Numbered from the stretch's first letter, positions 28,959 through 35,436 are shown. The stretch: 37,257 nucleotides of DNA from Cellvibrionaceae bacterium (GCA_021151695.1 JAGKWU010000025.1:1-37257); one strand, 5' to 3'. A program made the numbers and translations. Notes: generated from the letters alone by a model not told the origin.

Positions 28959-29744
28959 CTAATAGCTGTCTCCTTGGTTCACCACATCCCAAAAGTCTTC
29001 ATTAGCTGCTTTGTAACTCCACTCCTGCCGCCCATCGTCCGGGCCGTCCACATAAGGGCCGTGATCCGCGCCCGCTTTCACATTTTTTAGCCGTAACGCC
29101 GACAAAATGCACGCCGGGCAATCGTAGACCTCTTCGCAAAGCGCCTTAAATCCCTCTGTATCCAGTATTTCAACTAGCTCGGCTGGCGTTTTGTTTGCCT
29201 TTGTACTCGCGTACTTGCACATACCGCACACGCGCTGCGGGTTTGCCGTGCATCCGCGCTCGTGCCGTCGCATGTGGCTGTGGCTGCCGCTGCCCTTGTT
29301 GCAGTGGTCGCAGTAGTAGCGGGGGCGCATTGCTGTTCTCACACCCCCACCCCATACAATCCCATCGACGTATATGGCGCACGCCTTAGCCCCTATCGGC
29401 GTCGGTTTGCGTGGCGTCGCACATCCATCCAGGCGATCAGATAGCAACGCAGCCCACACACCTTTGGAGTTCGGCACCACGCGATGCGGTCCATCGTCAT
29501 AAAGCGGGGCCAGACTGCCATCGCTGCGCCGATAGTATGGCGTGCTGCGCGACAGAGCCTTTGCGGCTTGTTTTGGCACGGCTATGCAGAGGCCAGTTCT
29601 GCAAATTTGTCGCGCCTCTTCTTCGCCGTAGATCCCGGCCTTGTCGATGCAGTATGTGTATCCGCGCCAGTCTGGGCGCCACCATGTGACATGCTCACAG
29701 TGCTTTGCCGTGTGCCCAATGTGGGCGATTAGGTACTTGGTCAT
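28959..29744 (-). CDS. Zinc-finger protein of unknown function (261 aa)
   Basis: Two metal sites are visible. Residues 145-165 have C-x2-C-x12-H-x3-C (C145, C148, H161, C165), the exact spacing of a classical zinc finger with Cys as last ligand. A second site is C173-x2-C176 paired with C209-x2-C212. The first 130 residues (YLIAHIGHTAKHCEHVTWWR ... YTYCIDKAGIYGEEEA ... YDDGPHRVVPNSKGVW) are a separate domain with several Cys and His. ATG 29744 follows AAGGG, while the upstream ORF extension is Arg-rich shadow. It might bind DNA or a host protein. Not recognised as a known phage family. Confidence 0.72.
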   Translation of the reverse strand: MTKYLIAHIGHTAKHCEHVTWWRPDWRGYTYCIDKAGIYGEEEARQICRTGLCIAVPKQAAKALSRSTPYYRRSDGSLAPLYDDGPHRVVPNSKGVWAALLSDRLDGCATPRKPTPIGAKACAIYVDGIVWGGGVRTAMRPRYYCDHCNKGSGSHSHMRRHERGCTANPQRVCGMCKYASTKANKTPAELVEILDTEGFKALCEEVYDCPACILSALRLKNVKAGADHGPYVDGPDDGRQEWSYKAANEDFWDVVNQGDSY

Positions 29745-29755
29745 GATTCTGCCCT

Positions 29756-29968
29756 TTAGCCGGGATTTTCTGGAAGTTCGGCCCAGTGGGTAATGTGCAT
29801 TTCGTCGGCGTCGCCTTCGGGCAGCATCCACTTGCCAGGGCGTGAGCTGCCGCCAATCGTGTGCTGATATGCGTTCCATCCGACATTCCACTCCTTCCAC
29901 CTGGCGTCGAAAATCAATACGCGCTCGTTATCGTCGGGATAGCGCTCGCTGATTGTGATAATCTTCAC
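29756..29968 (-). CDS. DUF551-like protein (70 aa)
   Basis: SERYPDDNERVLIFDARWKEWNVGW at the start and HITHWAELPENPG at the end are the two halves of the DUF551 signature (sequence pattern P-x2-x-VLIFD ... W ... ITHWMPLPxPP), a short domain frequent in phage accessory regions. The function is unknown. It begins in an ATGA overlap with the preceding gene and ends 11 bp before the zinc-finger gene, so it belongs to the leftward operon. Confidence 0.72.
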   Translation of the reverse strand: MKIITISERYPDDNERVLIFDARWKEWNVGWNAYQHTIGGSSRPGKWMLPEGDADEMHITHWAELPENPG

Positions 29969-30372
29969 GCCTCACCCCCTTTGCTCTCTGCGACAGCACC
30001 AATCGCCACCTGCGTTTCATTTATCAAATGGCGCGCCAAATCTGGGGCAACTGCCGAAAAACTAATCCATCGCTGCAGCATGGACAGCATCCGCTGATTA
30101 GCCAGAACTGCATTAACCGCGGCCTCTGCAAACTGGTCGCGCTCCGCCTCCAGCTCTGCCACCCGGGCGCGCAGCTTATCTTGCTCGCTGGCCATGCCAA
30201 GACACAGCGCCTGTAGTTCTTCGAAATGCACGCCGGTGCCGTGGATAAAATCGTTGACGGCATCAAATGAGTAATTTGCGGGTAGCGTGATGCCATCGAC
30301 GGTGATGCTAATCAGCAACCCGTTTTCGTCGAGCGTATTGGTAACGCTGCGCGTTTCGTGTGGTGTGCTCAC
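29965..30372 (-). CDS. Coiled-coil accessory protein (135 aa)
   Basis: A beta-containing N-terminal part (VTNTLDENGLLISITVDGITLP, then FHGTGVHFEELQALCLG-type sequence) is followed by a heptad region KLRARVAELEAERDQFAEAAV at about 67-90 and a helical end. Proteins with a Leu-x-x-x-Val-x-x-Leu-Glu coiled coil and AEAAVNAVLANQ-like tail are frequent in phage accessory operons, but no role is known. Both ends overlap neighbours in ATGA fashion. Probably dimeric. Confidence 0.68.
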   Translation of the reverse strand: MSTPHETRSVTNTLDENGLLISITVDGITLPANYSFDAVNDFIHGTGVHFEELQALCLGMASEQDKLRARVAELEAERDQFAEAAVNAVLANQRMLSMLQRWISFSAVAPDLARHLINETQVAIGAVAESKGGEA

Positions 30373-30704
30373 GCCATCCTCCTGCCTATTTCTGCTGCCG
30401 CTCGGACGATGGCGCGGCGTGTTGCTGCGTAGGCATTAGGCTTGTGATATTCGTCAATCCGATTACCTACAGGCGCAAACGCTCTTGTTTCAGGGTCTCT
30501 CGGGTCTATTTGGATGCCAAGCATCACCATCAACTTAAATGCATCCCCGTCATTGGTCAGCGGGTTCCACATACTCCACGTGATAACACTCTCGTAAGTA
30601 TCATCAGCCGGGATCATTGCCATGTGGACGTCGCAATATTTAATGTGACTGTACCCCGCAGCCTTAGCCGCCAGCTCCAGCAGTTCTCGGTCTGTGATGT
30701 TCAT
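30369..30704 (-). CDS. Conserved phage protein with WNPL-DDGDA motif (111 aa)
   Basis: The product contains the stretch WNPLTNDGDAFKLMVMLGIQI and a C-terminal AATRRAIVRAAAEIGR. I recognise this combination from many short proteobacterial phage hypotheticals, commonly in early leftward or rightward accessory clusters. No catalytic function is established. The N-terminus (MNITDRELLELAAKAAGYSH) is helical. It is coupled to its neighbours on both sides by 4-bp overlaps. Confidence 0.75.
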   Translation of the reverse strand: MNITDRELLELAAKAAGYSHIKYCDVHMAMIPADDTYESVITWSMWNPLTNDGDAFKLMVMLGIQIDPRDPETRAFAPVGNRIDEYHKPNAYAATRRAIVRAAAEIGRRMA

Positions 30705-30904
30705 GCTACCTTCTCCACATTAGCACGCTCAACCTGTATCGGCTCAAAATCAATGGTACGCACATCATCTCGTCCAAATGCCAGGTACAGACCGCAACCA
30801 ATCAGAATGATGATGGCCAGCATGATCATCGATGCAAACATGCCTGGCGCGCCGTCGTCGTGAGTGTATCGACCGTATCGGTCGTGCCGCTTGTAGTCCT
30901 TCAT
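30701..30904 (-). CDS. Single-pass membrane protein (67 aa)
   Basis: A charged N-terminus (KDYKRHDRYGRYTHDDG) is followed by one hydrophobic helix at about 22-43 (MFASMIMLAIIILIGCGLYLAF) and a soluble tail of about 24 residues. The positive N-terminus suggests that it stays in the cytoplasm and the tail is periplasmic. Unknown role, but small membrane proteins in early operons often modify host envelope or block superinfection. The start overlaps the previous gene in ATGA. Confidence 0.65.
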   Translation of the reverse strand: MKDYKRHDRYGRYTHDDGAPGMFASMIMLAIIILIGCGLYLAFGRDDVRTIDFEPIQVERANVEKVA

Positions 30905-31191
30905 TTCCCTGCTCCGTAGATAATTTCCGTTGCCTCGATCATTGCGCGCTCAGAAATAATGTCGCGCAACCTATCATCAAACCATTCTGCACGGCTGTCA
31001 TCGTGTACATGTGAGCCGTGGCCTACAAATGCTTGCTCAAGTTTGTTGCATATATCCACAATCAATTCCTCAGACTCCTCTAGCACATCGTCGCGGATGC
31101 GCTCAAAAGTCAAATCGTGCGCATGGCCAATGTCTGCGTCCAGCTCAGCCAATGCGCTGGCGCGTGCGTTTGCTCGTTCTCCAGGTCCCAT
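30901..31191 (-). CDS. Acidic helical protein (96 aa)
   Basis: ATG 31191 is chosen because GGAGG stands 5 bases upstream. The ORF extension to 31245 overlaps the small membrane gene in another frame. The sequence is largely helix with many Asp/Glu (ALAELDADIGHAHDLTFERIRDDVLEESEELIVDI) and the SRAEWFDDRLRDIISE segment. No known domain is recognised. It begins 1 bp after the stop of the 31193 gene. Confidence 0.65.
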   Translation of the reverse strand: MGPGERANARASALAELDADIGHAHDLTFERIRDDVLEESEELIVDICNKLEQAFVGHGSHVHDDSRAEWFDDRLRDIISERAMIEATEIIYGAGK

Positions 31192-31192
31192 T

Positions 31193-31345
31193 TCAGCCTC
31201 CCAGCGCAACAACAGTTGCCAGCACAGATAACGTTGCCAAAGCAATCAAGCCTGCCGTGCACGCAACCGTATAGCACACGGCTTGAGAAACCATGCGACG
31301 CTTGTGACTGCGCTGACCTACTACATCAAAACCTACTGAATACAT
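31193..31345 (-). CDS. 50-residue membrane protein, first gene of the leftward operon
   Basis: ATG 31345 has GAGGA upstream. The basic N-terminus (VGFDVVGQRSHKRRMVSQ) is followed by a hydrophobic segment of about 25 residues (VACTAGLIALATLSVLATVV) ending in GG. One membrane span with the N-terminus inside is expected. It is the first gene after the promoter at 31373-31401 and stops 1 bp before the next start. Function unknown. Confidence 0.6.
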   Translation of the reverse strand: MYSVGFDVVGQRSHKRRMVSQAVCYTVACTAGLIALATLSVLATVVALGG

Positions 31346-31372
31346 TTGGTCATCCTCGTTGCTAATGAGACC

Positions 31373-31401
31373 AGTCTAGACAAGCCACATCATCACGTCA
31401 A
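31373..31401 (-). promoter_or_regulatory. Leftward promoter P4 (GTGTTGACG class)
   Basis: Minus strand: TTGACG (plus 31396-31401), 17-bp spacer, TAGACT (plus 31373-31378). The -35 is preceded by GTG and ATTAGC like promoter P2. It drives the operon from 31345 down to 28568. Confidence 0.75.
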
Positions 31402-31411
31402 CACATAATAG

Positions 31412-31654
31412 CTAATCTTTGTAGATCGTTTCCTGGGGCTTTACTGCCGTCATCGATTCCAGGCTTTCAGCTATGCGCTCAAGCTCGCTTATTTCCTGGT
31501 CAAATGTCGATTCCCGCATTCGCAGCCTAAGATTATCTTCGTATATTGCATCAAGTTTTTTTCGCTGCAAAAAAAATGAAATTGCGCTTGCAACAATCGT
31601 AAAAACGAAAATTAAAGCAATCGCAATCAACAGAACGTAGTTTCCGCTAGTCAT
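31412..31654 (-). CDS. Membrane-anchored coiled-coil protein (80 aa)
   Basis: One N-terminal hydrophobic helix at about 6-30 (YVLLIAIALIFVFTIVASAI) followed by a charged coiled coil (RKKLDAIYEDNLRLRMRE ... FDQEISELERIAESLES). The layout resembles Rz-type spanin inner-membrane subunits in miniature, but it is outside the lysis cassette, on the other strand, and under an early-type promoter, so I do not call it a spanin. AGGA precedes ATG 31654. It has its own promoter at 31688-31716 and ends just before promoter P4. Confidence 0.68.
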   Translation of the reverse strand: MTSGNYVLLIAIALIFVFTIVASAISFFLQRKKLDAIYEDNLRLRMRESTFDQEISELERIAESLESMTAVKPQETIYKD

Positions 31655-31682
31655 GCCAAATAATCCTTTTGCTTAAATTGTG

Positions 31683-31711
31683 TTGACACGATAGCAAGTT
31701 CATGCAACACT
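31683..31711 (+). promoter_or_regulatory. Rightward promoter P3 (GTGTTGACA class), overlapping P5
   Basis: TTGACA 31683-31688, 17-bp spacer, AACACT 31706-31711. It transcribes the ATPase/SSB cassette. Its -10 shares base 31711 with the -35 of the leftward promoter on the other strand. Confidence 0.65.
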
Positions 31712-31716
31712 GTCAA
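31688..31716 (-). promoter_or_regulatory. Leftward promoter P5, overlapping P3
   Basis: Minus strand: TTGACA (plus 31711-31716), 17-bp spacer, TATCGT (plus 31688-31693). It transcribes the membrane coiled-coil gene at 31654. It is fully superposed on P3, so polymerase can occupy only one direction at a time. Confidence 0.65.
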
Positions 31717-31741
31717 CCGTAAACACGTCGAGGGTGACGAA

Positions 31742-31957
31742 ATGAACCCGTTTACAGATTTAGCAGAGTTTGACTTTGAGACTACCGGAGTATTTGAGGG
31801 CTATACCAATGAGCGTGACTACATTGATCCTCGGGGAGAGCGGGACTGGCAAGACGGCCAGCTTGCGGAATTTGCCGCCAGAAAGCACGGCGCTGATCCA
31901 GGCGGTGAAAAAACCGCTGCCGTTCAGGGGCGACATGAAGGCATATGTATGTCGTGA
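31742..31957 (+). CDS. Overlapping small ORF with exonuclease-like motif (71 aa), doubtful
   Basis: ATG 31742 has the best ribosome site of this cassette (GAGGG, 8 bases). The first 25 residues include FDFETTG, which looks like motif I of DnaQ-type 3'-5' exonucleases, but no other exonuclease motif follows. The last 49 codons lie over the ATPase gene in another frame and look like shadow sequence. Either it is a short leader gene whose translation feeds the ATPase start at 31809, or a remnant of a longer gene. I report it because the start signal is strong. Confidence 0.35.
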   Translation: MNPFTDLAEFDFETTGVFEGYTNERDYIDPRGERDWQDGQLAEFAARKHGADPGGEKTAAVQGRHEGICMS

Positions 31958-32423
31958 CTGGGCCAAGATCACCCGGGCCGTACAGGCAACCGACCGCAAA
32001 ATAATCGTGATTGACGACTACCAGTATTTGCTGGCGCTCGAGTTCCTGGACCGCAATAAAGAAACCGGCTTCACTAAATTCACCGAGTTGGCAAAATCCT
32101 GCGTTGACCTGATGCAGGCGCTGGCAGCGCTACCTGATGACGTGCGCGTTTACATCCTGAGCCACACGACCCATGGCGAAGATGGCGTCACGCGCTTTAA
32201 GACCATTGGCAAGCTGCTGGACGAAAAGGTGACGGTTGAAGGCCTGTTCACCATAGTTTTGCGCACAATTGTCACCGATAGCGGTTACTGGTTTAGCTGC
32301 CGCAACAACGGGGCAGACACCGTTAAATCACCAATTGGACTGTTTGAGGATGACCGAATTGAAAATGACCTAAACGAAGTAGACAAGGCAATCTGTGAGT
32401 ATTATGGAATCAACCGAGGGTAA
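31809..32423 (+). CDS. AAA_24-type phage ATPase (204 aa)
   Basis: Walker A GESGTGKT at 9-16 begins almost at the N-terminus, and Walker B IIVIDDYQY has D69/D70. This is the RecA-like nucleotide-binding protein (AAA_24 group) that many phages encode directly before an SSB-like gene and a Gp157-like gene. It is thought to act in ssDNA annealing or recombination. ATG 31809 is used because the family begins MS-x-T-I-x-G-x-S-G-T-G-K-T. A TTG at 31770 would extend it without family support. The following gene starts 4 bp after its stop. Confidence 0.85.
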   Translation: MSVTTLILGESGTGKTASLRNLPPESTALIQAVKKPLPFRGDMKAYVCRDWAKITRAVQATDRKIIVIDDYQYLLALEFLDRNKETGFTKFTELAKSCVDLMQALAALPDDVRVYILSHTTHGEDGVTRFKTIGKLLDEKVTVEGLFTIVLRTIVTDSGYWFSCRNNGADTVKSPIGLFEDDRIENDLNEVDKAICEYYGINRG

Positions 32424-32427
32424 GACA

Positions 32428-33066
32428 ATGTACGATCTTAACACACAAGACGCTCGCCAGGCTGATCAGAAAGGCGGCAGAATTGAACAAACTGGGCGCT
32501 ACACCGGAACCATTGTGGTTGCTGAAAGTGTGACCAGCCAAAAAGGCACACGCGGCGTTGACATACATTTCAAAGCCGATGATGGCCAGACATCCGTCAT
32601 TCAAATTTGGACCATTGGCGCAGATCAAAAGCCGCTACACGGCATGAAGACCATTAGCGCCATCATGGCGTGCTCAAAAGTGCGCAAGCTGTCAGAAGAG
32701 CTAAGCCGTGTTGAAAAATACGACTTTGATGCCGGCGAGCGCGTAGTAATGGCGGCAACCGTTTTGCCAGAGCTGACAGGCAAGCGCATCGGTTTTCTTC
32801 TCCAGAAGGAATGGTATACCAGCCAGAAGGACGGTTCTGACCGCTACAAAATGAACTGCTACGCACCGTTTGAGGCAGCTACCGGATGTACGGCAACTGA
32901 GGTTCTGGATCAGAAACCTGCAGCCATGCTGGACAAGATGGCGGCCACGCTGAAGGATCGCGATTCACGGCAGAAACAAACGACAACGCGAACCAATGGA
33001 GGAGTACCGCCGATTGCGCCAATTGACGCATATTCGGACGCATTTGACGATGATCTGCCTTTTTGA
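32428..33066 (+). CDS. SSB-like / DUF669-type single-strand DNA-binding protein (212 aa)
   Basis: An N-terminal and central beta domain (YTGTIVVAESVTSQKGTRGVDI ... VIQIWTIGADQKPLHG ... RVVMAATVLPELTGKRIGF) is followed by a disordered linker and the acidic end DAFDDDLPF, which is the hallmark tip by which bacterial SSB proteins recruit partners. It partners the ATPase and probably coats ssDNA in recombination and replication. ATG 32428 has GAGGGTAAGACA before it. Starts at 32395 or 32404 would contain that ribosome site inside the coding region. Confidence 0.8.
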   Translation: MYDLNTQDARQADQKGGRIEQTGRYTGTIVVAESVTSQKGTRGVDIHFKADDGQTSVIQIWTIGADQKPLHGMKTISAIMACSKVRKLSEELSRVEKYDFDAGERVVMAATVLPELTGKRIGFLLQKEWYTSQKDGSDRYKMNCYAPFEAATGCTATEVLDQKPAAMLDKMAATLKDRDSRQKQTTTRTNGGVPPIAPIDAYSDAFDDDLPF

Positions 33067-33124
33067 CGGTGAAAATTACTAGCGCCTCATTAGGGGCGCT
33101 GTTTAAACCAACTGGAGAATACAC

Positions 33125-33616
33125 ATGACATCACTTTACCACCTGGCCGCAGAGTACGCCGAAGCGCTGGATGTACTGTCAGACCCAGATATTCCAGCGG
33201 AGGCAGTTTCTGACACGCTGGAGGCATTACAGGGCGAGATTGCCGTTAAAGGAGCAAATGTCGCCGCATACGCTCTCAACCTGGAGGCTGAAGCCGAAAT
33301 GATCAAGGCGGCAGAGGCTAAGCTCAAGGCGCGACGCACGGCGCTTGAGAACAAGGCTCAGCGCATCCGGGATTACCTCAAGGACAATATGCAGCGCTGC
33401 GGTATAACCAAGATATCTGCGCTGGATCACACGTTTAGCGTAACCCTTGGCAAGCCACGCGAATCTGTTGTTATTGAGGACGAGGCCGACATCCCAGATG
33501 ACTTGTGCACGTTTACGCGGTCAGCCAGCAAGACCGCTATCAAGGCTGCAATTGACGGCGGCCAGGATGTGCCAGGCGCGCGAATTGAGCACAATGCAAC
33601 GCTGACGATCAAGTAA
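33125..33616 (+). CDS. Siphovirus Gp157-like protein (163 aa)
   Basis: The pattern LYHLAAEYAEALDVLSD at the start, a central coiled coil (MIKAAEAKLKARRTALENKAQRIRDYL) and the closing IPDDLCTFTRSASKTAIKAAI ... GARIEHNATLTIK match the Gp157 family, first named from Streptococcus thermophilus phage Sfi21 where it was linked to phage resistance. In many phages it follows an AAA ATPase and SSB-like gene, as here. The exact role is unknown. The gene starts 58 bp after the SSB gene with GGAG nearby. Confidence 0.88.
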   Translation: MTSLYHLAAEYAEALDVLSDPDIPAEAVSDTLEALQGEIAVKGANVAAYALNLEAEAEMIKAAEAKLKARRTALENKAQRIRDYLKDNMQRCGITKISALDHTFSVTLGKPRESVVIEDEADIPDDLCTFTRSASKTAIKAAIDGGQDVPGARIEHNATLTIK

Positions 33617-33801
33617 ACAACACCGCCAAGGACGGAAAAATCCAAACAACCAACATAGGGCAAAACCATGGCCAAAATCGACAAAGAGCGACAAAGAGCG
33701 ACAAAAAACTAGCGCTATATTTGATGGTTTTGCTGTCCTCGATTGAGTCGGCAGCGCTAGCAAATCACAAACCTTTGCCTGATCCACGACAGGGAAAAGA
33801 A
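33617..33801 (+). other. Gap with a 10-bp tandem duplication and an 8-bp inverted repeat
   Basis: No gene of normal size. ACAAAGAGCG is duplicated in tandem (33681-33700), shifting a short ORF that starts at ATG 33668 so it ends after 14 codons. With one unit removed it would read 22 codons. CTAGCGCT (33709-33716) and AGCGCTAG (33753-33760) form an inverted repeat around an AT-rich stretch. The latter may be an operator or recombination relic. I see no promoter I trust. Confidence 0.45.
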
Positions 33802-34113
33802 ATGACTTGCGATGATCTGCCGTCACAAGGTTTGGTTGACGCAAATGTTATGCGGCAAGAGTTTTGCGACGCGGAAGAACGCCGTCTGCGCGAAATTCTG
33901 GCGGTGCTGCAAGAAAACTACGCTAAGGCTGCGAAGCCGTACCTTGACCGACTGGCGGAAATGCATGTGATGCGCCAACCCGCGACGATGATATTGACGC
34001 TTGAACAGGCGAGGGATTTCAGGTTTGTGCAGCATAACGCCGAATTGAGGGGAGACAGCAGCCTTATCGTTGGCAGCCAGCTTGAAAGCGCCGTTATGCA
34101 GGAGACGCGATGA
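33802..34113 (+). CDS. Conserved phage helical protein (103 aa)
   Basis: AGGGA precedes ATG 33802. The middle RRLREILAVLQENYAKAAKPYLDRLAEM is a long amphipathic helix, followed by PATMILTLEQARDFRFVQ, a tail pattern I recognise in small phage proteins next to the protein encoded downstream here. No catalytic motif. The ORF extends upstream to 33721, but those residues run over the inverted repeat and lack a ribosome site. It overlaps the next gene in ATGA and likely shares its function. Confidence 0.68.
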   Translation: MTCDDLPSQGLVDANVMRQEFCDAEERRLREILAVLQENYAKAAKPYLDRLAEMHVMRQPATMILTLEQARDFRFVQHNAELRGDSSLIVGSQLESAVMQETR

Positions 34114-34373
34114 AGCCAAAATATGTAATTTGTCCCGGCATAGTGACCAGCAAGACAGACGGGAAGAGGCATTACATTGGCCCAATGCAGTTAATGCAAC
34201 TGTATGGAGTTGACCCGCGCGAGTGTGATATTTACGAACCCGCACCGTGGTGGCCACGGTCTTACTACATGGCAGCAGAGGAACGGAACCGCGGATTTCC
34301 GAGGCTTGGTCCGCGCAACGACGGAAATTACGAACTGAATAACACCAAACATCCGCCAACTGCCGCAGTTTAA
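34110..34373 (+). CDS. Conserved phage protein with ICPG-VTSKTDG motif (87 aa)
   Basis: The start KPKYVICPGIVTSKTDGKRHYIGPMQLMQLYGVD is a pattern common to a phage conserved hypothetical family, where LYGVD-x-R-E-C-D completes the core and a short RLGPRxDGxY end closes the protein. Here that end is followed by 12 further residues (ELNNTKHPPTAAV) that match a second copy of the segment at 35060-35089 in the same frame. This suggests that its 3' end was altered by duplication. Function unknown. Confidence 0.72.
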   Translation: MKPKYVICPGIVTSKTDGKRHYIGPMQLMQLYGVDPRECDIYEPAPWWPRSYYMAAEERNRGFPRLGPRNDGNYELNNTKHPPTAAV

Positions 34374-34422
34374 ACGGCCATGACTGGTGATAAGCCGGCC
34401 TGATTTGGCGCACGTTGCGCAA
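34341..34422 (+). repeat. Duplicated segment, degenerate copy A
   Basis: Two blocks match copy B (35060-35167): AACACCA...ATCCGCCAA (34341-34359) and the 28-bp block starting CCGGCCTGATTTGGCGCACG (34395-34422, 26 of 28 bases identical). Copy A lacks about 25 bp between the blocks and has stops in the frame that copy B keeps open, so it looks decayed. Confidence 0.7.
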
Positions 34423-34446
34423 CATCGTATTGAGCGAGGATGAAGA

Positions 34447-34656
34447 ATGATTAAGGACTGTATTGTTTTTTTCTGCTACTGCCTTGGCTCCATTGCCATA
34501 TCGCTATTTATGGGCTTTAGCGAAACTAACGCGTTATTTGCCGCGCTCATATCAGGCGGTGTGCATATCATTATCCTGGTCCACGAAAGACAAAAGCAAT
34601 TCCAATACAAGGTAGCGTTTAAAGTGCTGCGCAATGCGGAGGAAAAGGAACCATGA
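34447..34656 (+). CDS. Small membrane protein (69 aa)
   Basis: Two hydrophobic stretches (about 5-22 IVFFCYCLGSIAISLFMGF and 28-45 ALFAALISGGVHIIILV) are separated by a short polar turn, then a basic cytoplasmic tail (HERQKQFQYKVAFKVLRNAEEK). GAGGA lies close to ATG 34447. It is typical of small unannotated phage membrane proteins. A further 11-codon ORF begins in its stop (ATGA, 34653) and is too short to call. No function is evident. Confidence 0.6.
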   Translation: MIKDCIVFFCYCLGSIAISLFMGFSETNALFAALISGGVHIIILVHERQKQFQYKVAFKVLRNAEEKEP

Positions 34657-34716
34657 AGGAGGACCTCGGAATGGCGCTTTTTGGTTAATTCAGAACATAA
34701 CACGGAGGTAAGCGGC

Positions 34717-35061
34717 ATGATTGAGCGAATCGAAAGCATGTCCAGCGCAGGCAAAGCCGAAGCGGGCTTGACCGACTTGTTATGTGTCGGTGACTATGTG
34801 CTTGCAACAAAATACCATGACGGCAACCCACAAGATCATTGGTGCGTAGGCTTTTACCATAGCACTTTAGACTATGGAAAAGGTCGAAAACGATACTAAG
34901 TTGTAGATGGCGATGGTAATCAATTCCGTGGCAATGGGTTCAGGCGTATTAAGAAGATCAGCAACAAGCGTGGGAAATGGTTACTGAACAACGCAAGACA
35001 GATAGAAACAAGCGGATTAAGTGTTTGGCACTGGGTGCGTAATCGTATTGTCGACACATAA
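34717..35061 (+). pseudogene. Phage protein gene interrupted by an ochre codon at 34897-34899
   Basis: ATG 34717 with GGAGGTAA upstream opens a frame that reads GDYVLATKYHDGNPQDHWCVGFYHSTLDYG up to TAA at 34897. In the same frame, immediately after the stop, the sequence VVDGDGNQFRGNGFRRIKKISNK...LLNNARQIETSGLSVW continues to TAA 35059. I recognise the two halves as one continuous small phage protein family. The stop is therefore probably a recent point mutation, or a site of readthrough. As it stands, only a 60-residue N-terminal part is made. Confidence 0.7.
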
Positions 35062-35215
35062 CACCATTTATCCGCCAAACGTCGCATATCCTGGCTATGG
35101 CTGGGTATACGACAATAATGGCCAGGTTGTTAGTATAAACCGGACTGATTTGGCGCACGTTGCACAATTAAAGGGGATAACTGATGTACGAAAAACTAGA
35201 CAAACTAATTGTTGA
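35060..35215 (+). pseudogene. Copy B of the duplicated segment, open fragment of unknown gene
   Basis: In one frame it encodes NTIYPPNVAYPGYGWVYDNN followed by GQVVSINRTDLAHVAQLKGI with no clean start of its own. Possible starts (GTG 35021, TTG) lie in the preceding broken gene. It shares both ends with copy A (34341-34422). It overlaps the next real gene at 35184. It may be the surviving C-terminus of a duplicated small gene. I see no evidence that it is translated. Confidence 0.45.
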
Positions 35216-35408
35216 GGTAATTGCAAATCGTGAAAGTCCGATTTACAACAAGTTTGTCATAGAAGAAGCGGCGCGAATCGCAAAAGCCACTGGGCGCATT
35301 GATTTCCGAGTGATTGACGGAAGACTTCAGGCGTTGCGCAAAGCTAAAAAAATTTGCTACCTAACAAAATCCAAAAGCAATGGGCAATGGGGATGGCGTT
35401 TGGCCTAA
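35184..35408 (+). CDS. Small winged-helix-like protein (74 aa)
   Basis: AGGGG stands 8 bases before ATG 35184. The order helix-helix-helix then hairpin (KLDKLIVEVIANRESPIYNK, AARIAKATGRIDFRVIDGRLQAL, KKICYLTKSKSNGQWGWRLA) matches a minimal winged helix of the type found in phage proteins that affect transcription or replication. No ligand site is seen. It is the first intact gene after the duplicated region. Confidence 0.6.
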   Translation: MYEKLDKLIVEVIANRESPIYNKFVIEEAARIAKATGRIDFRVIDGRLQALRKAKKICYLTKSKSNGQWGWRLA

Positions 35409-35436
35409 CACAGCAACTCGATATAAAGGACTTTAA

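Noticed and set aside
29195..29732. Several plus-strand open frames over the zinc-finger gene
   Set aside because: They are shadows with Arg/Cys/Pro-rich composition and no start signals; the minus-strand gene has the clear motifs.
31412..31654. Spanin (Rz-like) identity for the membrane coiled-coil protein
   Set aside because: It is far from the lysis genes, on the opposite strand, under an early-class promoter, and no Rz1-like partner is nested in it.
33681..33705. CRISPR-like or iteron repeat
   Set aside because: Only two tandem 10-bp units with no spacers; explained by simple slippage.
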